From contig NZ_WHVW01000001.1 in NCBI RefSeq assembly GCF_009651005.1, positions 1 to 64,000 on the forward strand: DNA of 64,000 nucleotides. The letters are read 5' to 3'. A model generated the notes under the pieces. It was not told the DNA's origin and made no database searches. It saw only the letters and a program-made list of their open reading frames with translations. Below are positions 17,462-26,092 of the stretch, piece by piece; within the stretch, counting starts at the first letter, position 1; every line of letters begins with the position of its first letter. A program made the position numbers and the translations under genes. This DNA is from Sporosarcina obsidiansis (GTDB lineage: Bacteria; Bacillota; Bacilli; Bacillales_A; Planococcaceae).

Positions 17462-19114
17462 TTAATGGATGTCTATTTGATCGGCAGGCATCGGGATTCC
17501 GATATAGTGTCCTTGGACGGCGTCAATGCCCATTTCTTTTAGTAATTGAAATTGTTGTTCATTGCTTACGCCTTCCGCAATCGTATACAAGTTCATCGTC
17601 TTGGAAAACTGAATCATTCCTTCGACTAGTTTTTGCGTTTTTGGATTGATTAACAAGGCGTCGATAAAAATACGATCGATTTTGATACTAGTGATCGGTA
17701 AGTGCTGTAAATAGCGTAGGGATGCATAGCCGGAACCAAAGTCATCCAGTGTGAACTGCATGCCGAGATTTTGTAATTCAGACATTTGGATGATCACGGA
17801 TTGTTCTTCTTCCGCCTTGAGGGCGAACTTTTCAGTGAACTCCAAGTGTACTTTGTTTGCCGGGCAGCCCGTATCGTTTAAGATGGTGATCATACGGTCT
17901 TTCCATTGTGGGTTTAATGACTCGCGTATCGATGAGTTGATAGAGATACTCATCTCAGTACCAGCTCGATGCCAGGCCGTTGCAAATGTCATCGCTTCTT
18001 CTGCCACATATGCGCCGATTTCTTCAATTAATCCGTTTTCTTCTGCAATGGGAATCAATTCATCTGGACTAATCATGCCGAGATCTTCATCTTCCCAGCG
18101 GACAAGCGCTTCATAACAATTAATGCTATCGCTCACGATATCGAATTGAGGTTGATAGGCAACGTGCAATGAATTACGGTCCAGTGCAATCAACATCTTC
18201 CGGTCGATTTCAAGACGACGGTTCAAAATCTTATGAGACTCGGCAGAAAGTGAAGCAATCCGTCCACCGCCTTGGCTGATGACATCATCTGCGGCGGTCA
18301 TGGCGACTTTATATAGTTGGATGTACGTTTTCTGATCTTCTGGAAAACGCACAATACCACCACTAATAGAAAGTGTCTGCGCATTATGGTTCAAGTAGAT
18401 CGGCTGCTGTTTTAAGAACTCATAAAACCCTTGAATATACCAATCACCAAAAGCAGTGAGAACGACAAAGCTGTTCGTGTCGATACGTGCGATAGGATTA
18501 TCCTGAAAGTACCTTTTTAGTCGATTTGTGAATTCTTGGATCAGCTGTGTCTCGGAGTCTGGAGATTGCAGCTCTTTCATTGTGAAATAATGGTCGATCG
18601 TCAAATAAACAAATGAAAAATGATGACCAAGTTCAATCGATTCATTTACGACTTGTTCTAGTTTATGACGGCTCATGAGACCGGTTTCTACATCAATAAA
18701 CGCGATTTCTCCTAATTTCTCTTGCAGATGAATGTCTTCTGTAATGTCCAGCTCCAAGAAGAAAGCGGATTGTAGTTCTCCGTCATGAGAAAGAGTAGGG
18801 ACGGCTAGCAAGTTTACGAAAAATGGTTCGCCTCCGCGAGTCATTTTTTCTACTTTACCAGACCATGCTTTGCCGGATAATAAACGATCCCAAATGGAGT
18901 TGGCGACCTGTTGATTTTCACTGCGTTCTGAGAACATTTGCCAAATAGATTTTCCAATAATACGTTTAGGTGTCCATCCACTCACAGTTAAGTAATTTTG
19001 ATTGGCATAGGTGATTAGTCCCTCTCCATCTGTATGGATGACTAATTGATATTTATCAAGACTATTTACTAATGAGTTGTGTTCTTTAGTTTCAGGAAAG
19101 CTAGTGATATTCAT
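17462..19114 (-). CDS. PAS-GGDEF(degenerate)-EAL protein, probable c-di-GMP phosphodiesterase
   Basis: This 550-residue cytosolic protein has a PAS domain (about 18-130), a GGDEF-like domain (about 140-285) and an EAL domain (about 300-545). In the GGDEF position the sequence reads 'RIDTNSFVVL', so the synthase site is lost. The EAL domain keeps the catalytic pattern: 'YEALVRW', 'HLEFTE', 'LDDFGSGYASL', 'SIKIDRIFI' and 'AEGVSNEQQ'. It should hydrolyse c-di-GMP, with PAS sensing an unknown cue and the GGDEF relic possibly binding GTP. It could counter c-di-GMP signalling for the polysaccharide operon 4 kb away (inference). Confidence 0.88.
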   Translation of the reverse strand: MNITSFPETKEHNSLVNSLDKYQLVIHTDGEGLITYANQNYLTVSGWTPKRIIGKSIWQMFSERSENQQVANSIWDRLLSGKAWSGKVEKMTRGGEPFFVNLLAVPTLSHDGELQSAFFLELDITEDIHLQEKLGEIAFIDVETGLMSRHKLEQVVNESIELGHHFSFVYLTIDHYFTMKELQSPDSETQLIQEFTNRLKRYFQDNPIARIDTNSFVVLTAFGDWYIQGFYEFLKQQPIYLNHNAQTLSISGGIVRFPEDQKTYIQLYKVAMTAADDVISQGGGRIASLSAESHKILNRRLEIDRKMLIALDRNSLHVAYQPQFDIVSDSINCYEALVRWEDEDLGMISPDELIPIAEENGLIEEIGAYVAEEAMTFATAWHRAGTEMSISINSSIRESLNPQWKDRMITILNDTGCPANKVHLEFTEKFALKAEEEQSVIIQMSELQNLGMQFTLDDFGSGYASLRYLQHLPITSIKIDRIFIDALLINPKTQKLVEGMIQFSKTMNLYTIAEGVSNEQQFQLLKEMGIDAVQGHYIGIPMPADQIDIH

Positions 19115-19246
19115 TGGAGAATGCTCCTTTCAGATTCTACTATATTACTATTATAGTGGAAATTTCTTTTGTGTCTATGTAATTTGTATGAATTTTATAC
19201 TATAAAGTAAGAATGTCTATTAATATTTGTTAGGGGTGATGTATGT

Positions 19247-20167
19247 ATGTTACGAATGAAAGGAATCGTGATGATTGTAGTAGGCTCCATGTTATGGGGG
19301 GCAACAGGTCCTATGATGGAGTGGATCTTACATCACAGTGAAATGTCCGTCTCCATGTTGTTAATTTTGCGCTTACTGTTTGCTGGAGCCGTTATACTAT
19401 TATTGCTGAAGGCAAAAGGAGTACGAGTGGGGCGCCCGATGAGACAAAAGCTCTGGTTACGTAAAATGGTCTTATTCGGGGTCTTCGGAATGCTGGGTGT
19501 GCAGTTTGGCTTTGTCCAGACGATTGCACATAGTGACGCGATCGTGGCTACGCTCTTCCAATTTGTTGCACCTGTCTACATCATCATTTTGTTGTCCATT
19601 AAACAGAGGTCCTTTCCTCCTGGCACCCAAATGATTGGTATGATCGTGGCGCTAATTGGTTTGTATTTTTTATTGACGAATGGCTCATTTTCCAGCATTT
19701 CTCTGAATACGGAGGCGATCGTCTGGGGAGTGGTGGTTGGATTTGCGTTTGCATTCTATACATTATATCCAGTTGTCCTCATGGCAGAATGGGGCGTGTT
19801 GTTGGTTGTTGGGTGGGGCATGTTCATTGGCGGGCTAGCTCTATTTATCGCCAATCTTCCTAGTTTTTTTGTGAACCTTTCCGTATTGGCGAATGCTCCA
19901 GCGATGGGAATGCTACTATTGGTCATCATTATGGGGACTCTAGCTTTTATCATGTTCCTTCAAAGTATGACGTTTATTTCTCCTGTGGAGACAAGTGTGC
20001 TTTCATGTTTTGAACCCCTTACCGCAATGGTGATTTCCGTTGTCTGGCTTGGTCAGACGATGGGGATTTGGCAAATAAGCGGCGCTTTGATCATGCTGTT
20101 TGGTGTTGTCTGGTTGTCGGTGGGAGGAAGCAAAGTACGATCGGATGCTTCTCCGCCTGAGCTGTAA
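19247..20167 (+). CDS. EamA/DMT family transporter
   Basis: This 306-residue protein has about ten membrane helices in two EamA repeats (residues 5-140 and 155-295). Typical segments are 'GSMLWGATGPMMEW' in the first repeat and 'SPVETSVLSCFEPLTAMVISVVWLGQ' in the second. Drug/metabolite transporters move amino acids, nucleotide metabolites or drugs; the substrate cannot be told. The ATG at 19247 follows AGGGGTGAT. It is transcribed divergently from the EAL protein gene. Confidence 0.88.
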   Translation: MLRMKGIVMIVVGSMLWGATGPMMEWILHHSEMSVSMLLILRLLFAGAVILLLLKAKGVRVGRPMRQKLWLRKMVLFGVFGMLGVQFGFVQTIAHSDAIVATLFQFVAPVYIIILLSIKQRSFPPGTQMIGMIVALIGLYFLLTNGSFSSISLNTEAIVWGVVVGFAFAFYTLYPVVLMAEWGVLLVVGWGMFIGGLALFIANLPSFFVNLSVLANAPAMGMLLLVIIMGTLAFIMFLQSMTFISPVETSVLSCFEPLTAMVISVVWLGQTMGIWQISGALIMLFGVVWLSVGGSKVRSDASPPEL

Positions 20168-20245
20168 GCAGTCTTCATCTGTACACTCCTTATGGTGATA
20201 TGACATAATAAACACAACATAGATGGGGATTTAGAGGTGGAATAG

Positions 20246-21964
20246 ATGAAGACTGTTTTTCGGTACGCGATACGCTATAAATGGTCGATGACTATCGCCA
20301 TTTTTTTAATGTTGCTAGAACTAGCGGTAGAGCTAATCCAGCCCTTGCTGATCGGTAAGATTATTGACGATGGGATTATGAAGGAAGACCTCGGCATCGT
20401 CGGAGTGTGGGGAACCGTCATGATGGGGCTGGCATTGGTGGCACTCTTTTCAGGTGTCGTTAATTCCTATTTTGCCTCACACGTGGCCCAAAGTTTTGGC
20501 TATGATTTGAGGCAGGCGTTATTTGTGCGGGTACAAGCCCTTTCGCTCGCTGCCTTTTTGCGTTTTCCTACATCTAGTCTTATCACACGTTTAACGAGTG
20601 ATGTCACACTTGTGCAAAACGCGTTATTTATGTCATTGCGAATTATGGCAAGGGCTCCTCTCATGGTGCTTGGTAGTCTGATCATGGCGTTCGTGGTCAA
20701 TTCGAAATTAGCCATTTTCCTATTGGCCGGAGCCCCATTTTTAGCGGTTTTTTTGGTCATCATGGCTCGCAAAGGAGTTCTGCTATTCGGTCGAGTCCAA
20801 AGGCGGCTCGACTCGGTCAATCAGTTGGTTCAAGAGAACTTACAGGCTGTGCGTCTCATCAAAGCTTACTTGCGCGGCGCCTATGAAACGAGCCGTTTTT
20901 CACAAGCTGCAGGAGCGTTGAAGAAAGACAGTGTTCATGCGATGCGTTTGATGGAGCTCATTTTGCCGGTATTACTATTCATTATGAATGTTAGTTTCAT
21001 GGCGGTTCTTTGGTTTGGTGCGGATGAAGTGAGGAACTCGGGTATGCCTGTAGGAGATGTCGTAGCAATCGTCAACTATGCGATGCGGATGACGAGTGCT
21101 TTTTCCATGTTCTCCTTTTTGATCGTGATCTTTTCACGTGCTAAAGCTTCTTCCGAAAGAATGGAAGAATTGCTACGAACAGATGATGAGTTGGAGCCGT
21201 TAAATTCTTTGGGAAACCGTTGTCATGGAGCAGCAGCTGTGCGTTTCGAACATATTTCGTTTCGATATCCAGGTACAAATGAAAACGTATTGAAGAACGT
21301 CTCATTTGAAGTGAAACCAGGAGAAAAAATTGTCATTATGGGCGCCACGGGTTCCGGAAAGTCCACGATGCTACAGCTAATTCCACAGATGTTCCATGCA
21401 ACAGAAGGAACCTTATCGATAAATGGTAAGAACGTGGAAGATTGGCCGCTTGATTCATTACGTAAGATGATTGGCTATGTACCACAGCAGTCTATGTTGT
21501 TCACAGGAACGGTGTATGAAAATCTTTCATGGGGCAAGCAAGATGCTAGCCAAGATGATGTGGAGGAAGCAGCGATAAAGGCGCAAATTCATCAATCCGT
21601 GATGCGATTTACCGATGGCTATCAAACGCGTGTAGGACAAAAAGGTGTCAATTTGTCTGGAGGTCAGAAACAGCGTTTATCGATTGCCCGTGCATTGATT
21701 CGAAAACCTTCCATTTTGATTATGGATGATAGTACGAGTGCGTTGGATGTCAAAACGGAAGCTGCACTATGGATGGCGCTTGAGGAAGAAGATACGACCA
21801 TGTTCATCGTGACGCAAAAGATCCAAACTGCTCTAATTGCGGATTCAGTCTTATTGTTATCGGAAGGGGAAATAGTCGGTCATGGCACACATGAAGAGCT
21901 ATTGAAGACCTCTTCGTTCTACCGAAAAATTGCAGAGTCGCAACAGACGGAAGGGGTGGAATGA
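20246..21964 (+). CDS. Heterodimeric ABC exporter, subunit 1 (degenerate NBD; YheI/YfiB-like)
   Basis: This 572-residue protein has a six-helix membrane domain (about 1-310) fused to an ATPase domain. It carries Walker A 'GATGSGKST' and signature 'LSGGQKQR'. The catalytic Glu after Walker B is replaced by Asp ('ILIMDDSTSALD') and the switch His by Gln ('FIVTQKIQ'). These changes mark the degenerate nucleotide site of asymmetric exporters such as BmrCD and TM287/288. It overlaps the next subunit by 4 bp. Probable multidrug or lipid exporter. Confidence 0.9.
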   Translation: MKTVFRYAIRYKWSMTIAIFLMLLELAVELIQPLLIGKIIDDGIMKEDLGIVGVWGTVMMGLALVALFSGVVNSYFASHVAQSFGYDLRQALFVRVQALSLAAFLRFPTSSLITRLTSDVTLVQNALFMSLRIMARAPLMVLGSLIMAFVVNSKLAIFLLAGAPFLAVFLVIMARKGVLLFGRVQRRLDSVNQLVQENLQAVRLIKAYLRGAYETSRFSQAAGALKKDSVHAMRLMELILPVLLFIMNVSFMAVLWFGADEVRNSGMPVGDVVAIVNYAMRMTSAFSMFSFLIVIFSRAKASSERMEELLRTDDELEPLNSLGNRCHGAAAVRFEHISFRYPGTNENVLKNVSFEVKPGEKIVIMGATGSGKSTMLQLIPQMFHATEGTLSINGKNVEDWPLDSLRKMIGYVPQQSMLFTGTVYENLSWGKQDASQDDVEEAAIKAQIHQSVMRFTDGYQTRVGQKGVNLSGGQKQRLSIARALIRKPSILIMDDSTSALDVKTEAALWMALEEEDTTMFIVTQKIQTALIADSVLLLSEGEIVGHGTHEELLKTSSFYRKIAESQQTEGVE

Positions 21965-23772
21965 TGTCTAAACCATTTGGTTATGAACCGATTATCCAAA
22001 AAGAGGATTTGAGCAAATCAAATCGCAAAAAAGTGCAGAAGGCGAGTAATTGGAAATCCGTTCTCTTTCGCACTTGGCGCCTGATTGATCATCAGCGCGC
22101 GCTGCTCGTTGTGGTATTGGTACTCGTGCTGGTCAGTTCTGCCCTTGCATTAGTCGGACCCCTGATGATCGGTAATATCATCGATCACTATGTTATACCG
22201 AAAAAAGTAGAAGGGCTAGGCATGCAGATCGGTTGGCTGCTCGTCGTCTATGCAGGTTTTTCGATTGCGACCTATTTGCAGAACTATTGGATGGTGGGGA
22301 TTGCCCAGCAAACGGTTTATCGTTTGCGGACCCAGTTATTCGGACATTTACAAAAGTTACCCATCCGCTTTTTTGATAAGCGTCAACATGGGGAACTGAT
22401 GAGTCGTGTGACGAATGATATTGAAAATGTCAGCCAGACGTTAAATTCTTCATTCATTCAAGTATTTTCGAGTGTGCTAACATTGGTAGGTACTTTGTCT
22501 ATTATGTTGTATTTAAGTCCGTTATTGACATTGCTGACAATGATGATCGTGCCGTTAATGTTTCTAGCGATGCGCTGGATTACGAGACGAACAGGTATCT
22601 TATTTAAAGAACAACAGCGTGCAATTGGTGAACTAAACGGTATGATTGAAGAAACCATTTCAGGTCAACGAGTCGTCAAAGCGTTTTCTCAAGAACAGAA
22701 TGTAGTGAAGGAATTTGCAGAAAAAAGTGAACGCTTGCGAACAGCAGGTTTTTGGGCACAAACGTATTCCGGATTTATCCCGAAAGTGATGAACACGCTA
22801 AATAATATGTCGTTCGCTATTGTCGCGGGAGTAGGTGGTTTGCTTGCGGTGAAAGGGTACGGGGGGGTGACCGTAGGAACGATCGTCATTTTTAGTGAAT
22901 ATGCAAGACAATTTACAAGGCCTCTCAATGATTTGGCCAATCAATTCAACACAGTGTTATCCGCCATAGCAGGGGCTGAACGAGTATTTACGATTATGGA
23001 TGAGCCAGCAGAGAAAGACGAGGGTCTTAAGCAGGCGAAAACACAGACGCTGAAAGGCGATGTCGAATTCTGTAATGTGACGTTCGGTTATGAGAAGGAA
23101 GAAACCGTCCGTGGCATCAGTTTTCATGTTAAACCTGGTGAAACAGCCGCTTTCGTAGGGGCGACAGGGGCCGGCAAGACGACCATTATGCAGTTGCTGT
23201 CTCGATTTTATGAAGTGGACAGTGGGCAGATCTTGTTGGATGGCATACCGATTGATCAGCTTCCACGTCAAACTGTGCGTAGTCAAATGGCATTTGTTTT
23301 ACAAGATCCGTTTTTATTTGAAGCAACCGTGCGAGAAAACATTCGCTATGGGAAGTTGGATGCCACTGATGAGGAGGTGGAAGCGGCTGCCAAGAAAGCG
23401 AATGCCGACACGTTTATAAGGAAATTGTCCGATGGCTATGACACGGTGTTAACCGCAGGCGGAGAAGAGATTTCCCAAGGTCAAAAGCAATTGCTGTCCA
23501 TAGCACGAGCGTTGGTGGCTGATCCGACACTCCTTCTTCTGGATGAAGCGACAAGTAGTATCGATACTGTCACGGAATTGGCGATCCAAGAGGCGTTGGA
23601 ACGCTTAATGGAAGGACGTACGAGCTTTGTCATCGCGCACAGGTTGAACACGATCCGGAAAGCAAATAAAATTTACGTGCTAGCAGACGGAGAAATAGTG
23701 GAGGCGGGAAGTCACGCAGACTTACTGGAACGCCGAGGATTATTTTACGACATGCTGAAAAACATAGAGTAG
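21961..23772 (+). CDS. Heterodimeric ABC exporter, subunit 2 (catalytic NBD; YheH/YfiC-like)
   Basis: This 603-residue half-transporter has an N-terminal extension of about 35 residues, six membrane helices and an ATPase domain. Walker A is 'GATGAGKTT', Walker B keeps the catalytic Glu ('LLLLDEATSSID') and the switch His is present ('FVIAHRLNT'). The signature is altered to 'ISQGQKQ'. The weak signature faces the degenerate Walker B of subunit 1, so the two subunits together make one working and one dead ATP site. Start ATGATG at 21961, overlapping the subunit 1 stop. Ends in a terminator shared with the convergent gene. Confidence 0.9.
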   Translation: MMSKPFGYEPIIQKEDLSKSNRKKVQKASNWKSVLFRTWRLIDHQRALLVVVLVLVLVSSALALVGPLMIGNIIDHYVIPKKVEGLGMQIGWLLVVYAGFSIATYLQNYWMVGIAQQTVYRLRTQLFGHLQKLPIRFFDKRQHGELMSRVTNDIENVSQTLNSSFIQVFSSVLTLVGTLSIMLYLSPLLTLLTMMIVPLMFLAMRWITRRTGILFKEQQRAIGELNGMIEETISGQRVVKAFSQEQNVVKEFAEKSERLRTAGFWAQTYSGFIPKVMNTLNNMSFAIVAGVGGLLAVKGYGGVTVGTIVIFSEYARQFTRPLNDLANQFNTVLSAIAGAERVFTIMDEPAEKDEGLKQAKTQTLKGDVEFCNVTFGYEKEETVRGISFHVKPGETAAFVGATGAGKTTIMQLLSRFYEVDSGQILLDGIPIDQLPRQTVRSQMAFVLQDPFLFEATVRENIRYGKLDATDEEVEAAAKKANADTFIRKLSDGYDTVLTAGGEEISQGQKQLLSIARALVADPTLLLLDEATSSIDTVTELAIQEALERLMEGRTSFVIAHRLNTIRKANKIYVLADGEIVEAGSHADLLERRGLFYDMLKNIE

Positions 23773-23782
23773 AGTGAATACC

Positions 23783-23826
23783 AAAAGCCTTCAAATCCGT
23801 TATAGAGCGGATTGAAGGCTTTTTTA
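23783..23826. terminator. Bidirectional terminator
   Basis: A 17-bp stem (23783-23799 with 23808-23824) is flanked by A- and T-runs. It can end both the ABC exporter operon on plus and the lipoprotein gene on minus. Confidence 0.88.
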
Positions 23827-24285
23827 TCATTTCTTTTCATCAATTGTAAGTGTCTTGTCGTCTGTATACTTGACTTCTAGCTCAAATTCATCATAATCAT
23901 CTAGTCCGTACCATTTCAGAATTTTGTCGATGGCTTCCTCTTTCGACGTATCACTATCGAGCAAAATTTCCATGAACATTTTGTGCAAGTCGTCCATTGC
24001 TTCATTGCCTTCCAAGTTCACATTTTGAAATTCATTAACATATTCTGTATCGGAAGGTTTGACATCTTCATAATCTGCTTCAATTTTCTTTCCATCTTTC
24101 TTGATACTTAAATCAAAGTCCGTGAAACCATAACCATTCCCTGTGTTAATGGAACTGCCTTTATCTTCATCCTCGTAACCTAGTGCGGGTTCATCATTAT
24201 TTGGTGGTTTTTCTTTTGAAGAACAGCCGCTGAGAACTAAAATAGAAGAAAACCCTACTACAGATACTAAACGTAACAATGACAT
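23827..24285 (-). CDS. YusW-like lipoprotein
   Basis: This 152-residue protein has a lipoprotein signal peptide ending 'LSGC', an acidic low-complexity linker and a YusW-type domain (about 50-150) beginning 'GFTDFDLSIKKDGKKIEADY'. The family is a small secreted or lipid-anchored group in Bacillales with no known function. The ATG at 24285 lies eight bases after AAAGGG; an in-frame GTG at 24294 overlaps that site and is unlikely. Lone gene. Confidence 0.8.
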   Translation of the reverse strand: MSLLRLVSVVGFSSILVLSGCSSKEKPPNNDEPALGYEDEDKGSSINTGNGYGFTDFDLSIKKDGKKIEADYEDVKPSDTEYVNEFQNVNLEGNEAMDDLHKMFMEILLDSDTSKEEAIDKILKWYGLDDYDEFELEVKYTDDKTLTIDEKK

Positions 24286-24394
24286 GAGAGACACCCTTTC
24301 TCAGTGTATAGTACTTATATTATGACCTGAAAGGAGTTATTCTAAACCACTATTTCATAGGTTGAAGAGAAGAGAGTCCAAGACAATGGAGTGA

Positions 24395-25411
24395 TCATCT
24401 GTCTGTCCTTTCTAGAATAGAACCAAGCATTTGGCGGATGGGCAGTACTTGATCATTTGGTAGACGAATCTTCCCATGAAAGTATCCGATCACTTGATTC
24501 ACAGACATTTTGCGAATGAAATAATGGTCGAGTGTTTGTCGTTGAAAAAAAGGTTTAAATGTTAAGTTGATGTCATGCGAAAACTTCGTACGAATACGCC
24601 AAGGATTCATGAGATTTTCGGTGTCGCGGCCAAATAATACGTCTTCATGGATCTTGTACATCGTTCCTTCCACAAACACCGCATTCTCTGTTAATCCTGT
24701 GCCGTCTGTCCAGCTTCCACCTAGATTCAAGCCAACCCTTTTTCCCCCAGTCCGTTGGGAAGCCATTGCCCAATTCCAATCCGCCATTTTGTTCCAAACG
24801 CCACGACCATAATCATGGACTGCGAAGCTATAATATGGATTAAAATCATACCGTCTTTCACCGATTTTCACAAATCCACCGGTTGGTAAAATCGTATGCT
24901 TTGATGTGAAATGAAACGTGTCCCTGCTTTTTGGGATCACCACATTTAATGACTCATCTTTATCAGGGTGGATAATATGCAGGTCTGCATGTAACGGTTC
25001 ATTGTCAAAGTCTGCGATGGTAACGGACAGATGGGTTTCACCTTGCATATGAACGAATTGAACAGTGAGTTCGTCATGAATAAATTTAATGCTATCCAAA
25101 GGTTCTTCGGGCATTTTAATACGTCTGCCAAAAGGGAGAGTCAGATGCTTCTCATAAAAACGCTGAGTTTCATAATCTAGTATGTAAATTAGACAAATGG
25201 CTTTATGGTCTAGGTGGACGATTGTTGTGGAAAACAACAAATCTTCTCCATAGATGCACCAATAATTCCACCGTTTCTTTTTCATAAACTGCCCTTTTAA
25301 GTTACTGATCACTAGAGGACTACGGGCAAATCCTATTGACTCCGGATTAAGAAGACCCTTCGAATCGCATAATGGCACGGATTCAGTCAGTTCTCTTTCT
25401 GCATGCTGCAT
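24395..25411 (-). CDS. DUF2804 domain protein
   Basis: This 338-residue protein is covered by the DUF2804 family pattern: 'LLNPESIGFARSPLVISNLKG' near the start, 'KRWNYWCIYGEDLLFS', then beta-rich segments with 'FAVHDYGRGVWNKMADWNWAMA' and 'GGSWTDGTGLTENAVFV'. The fold resembles lipocalin-like or carotenoid-hydratase-like beta sandwiches; the function is unknown. No signal peptide, so cytosolic. The ATG at 25411 follows GAAAGGTGG. It is transcribed away from the tRNA gene. Confidence 0.82.
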   Translation of the reverse strand: MQHAERELTESVPLCDSKGLLNPESIGFARSPLVISNLKGQFMKKKRWNYWCIYGEDLLFSTTIVHLDHKAICLIYILDYETQRFYEKHLTLPFGRRIKMPEEPLDSIKFIHDELTVQFVHMQGETHLSVTIADFDNEPLHADLHIIHPDKDESLNVVIPKSRDTFHFTSKHTILPTGGFVKIGERRYDFNPYYSFAVHDYGRGVWNKMADWNWAMASQRTGGKRVGLNLGGSWTDGTGLTENAVFVEGTMYKIHEDVLFGRDTENLMNPWRIRTKFSHDINLTFKPFFQRQTLDHYFIRKMSVNQVIGYFHGKIRLPNDQVLPIRQMLGSILERTDR

Positions 25412-25436
25412 CTGGACATACCACCTTTCTTGCCTA

Positions 25437-25465
25437 TTGTCTTTTCACTGAACACTTGCTATACT
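25437..25465 (+). promoter_or_regulatory. tRNA-Ala promoter
   Basis: TTGTCT (25437-25442) and TATACT (25460-25465) are separated by 17 bp and lie 20 bp before the tRNA, a standard sigma-A promoter. Confidence 0.7.
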
Positions 25466-25484
25466 CTTATTGTATCAGAAACAA

Positions 25485-25557
25485 GGGGCATTAGCTCAGC
25501 TGGGAGAGCGTCGCGCTGGCAGTGCGAAGGTCAGGGGTTCGAGCCCCCTATGCTCCA
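25485..25557 (+). tRNA. tRNA-Ala (anticodon GGC)
   Basis: A 73-nt cloverleaf: acceptor GGGGCAT with ATGCTCC, D-arm AGCTCAGCTGGGAGAGC, anticodon stem TCGCG/TGCGA around loop CTGGCAG (anticodon GGC), and T-arm GGGGTTCGAGCCCC. The CCA end is not encoded (the DNA continues TAC after the discriminator A), so CCA must be added by nucleotidyltransferase. It is a single gene with its own promoter and terminator. Confidence 0.95.
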
Positions 25558-25579
25558 TACATAGAAACGAAGAGTAGGC

Positions 25580-25619
25580 GGTAGTTCTTGACGGTTTAGT
25601 TCAAGAACTACCTTTTTTT
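25580..25619 (+). terminator. Terminator of tRNA-Ala
   Basis: A perfect 12-bp stem (25580-25591 with 25601-25612) is followed by seven T. Confidence 0.9.
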
Positions 25620-26092
25620 ATATTGTGAATAAATTATACTATAAACATATAGGCATCCTATTGTAAGCAATAAAAACTATTTTATAATACCGGTTGTATA
25701 TTTATTCACTATAACGTATATTAAGTATAACAGGCAATAAGTTTAGCGACGACTAGAATCTTGAATAAGTACTTTATGCAGAAAACTAGTAATCAACTAA
25801 ATTGCATAGAATATTCAAATAGCAGTAGACAGTCGTCTATAGGTAACATATAATTGTTTTAATTTAGAAGATTTTAACTTAATTCAGCAGCGACTATACT
25901 CCTTTTACGTGGGAAATAAATCTATGGTCTCTCTTTATTCAGATGGCATTCAAACACTTGCTGATTTAAGTTAAGCCTCCAGCGGAAGTCACAGATTTTA
26001 GGGGGAGCTTTTCGAACAAGCTCGAAAAAATCTGGACGCAATTTCGCCGAGCCGTAATTGATTTAATAATCTAGGGAAAGAAGGGGAAATGA
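25620..26092. other. AT-rich intergenic region before the amino acid importer
   Basis: About 470 bp hold no supported gene. A 10-bp perfect inverted repeat, GTGAATAAAT (25625-25634) with its complement at 25700-25709, brackets AT-rich DNA. A nested palindromic element fills 25963-26066. I find no T-box or other riboswitch signature. Confidence 0.55.
25963..26066. repeat. Nested palindromic intergenic element
   Basis: A perfect 8-bp stem CAGATTTT (25992-25999 with 26027-26034) encloses a 6-bp stem GAGCTT (26005-26010 with 26018-26023). Outside this the flanks (GTTAAGCCTCC..GCGG and ..CGCCGAGCCGTAATTG) are imperfect inverted repeats. It looks like a short MITE-type element of the kind I recall in Planococcaceae, placed just upstream of an operon where it could also act as leader RNA structure. 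Family identity unverified. Confidence 0.5.

Noticed and set aside
17462-19114. Diguanylate cyclase activity
   Set aside because: The GGDEF motif is replaced by a sequence lacking the Gly-Gly and catalytic acidic residues.
25620-26092. T-box or amino acid riboswitch before the importer operon
   Set aside because: No T-box sequence (AGGGTGGNACCGCG) and no known aptamer core was found; the hairpins fit a palindromic repeat better.
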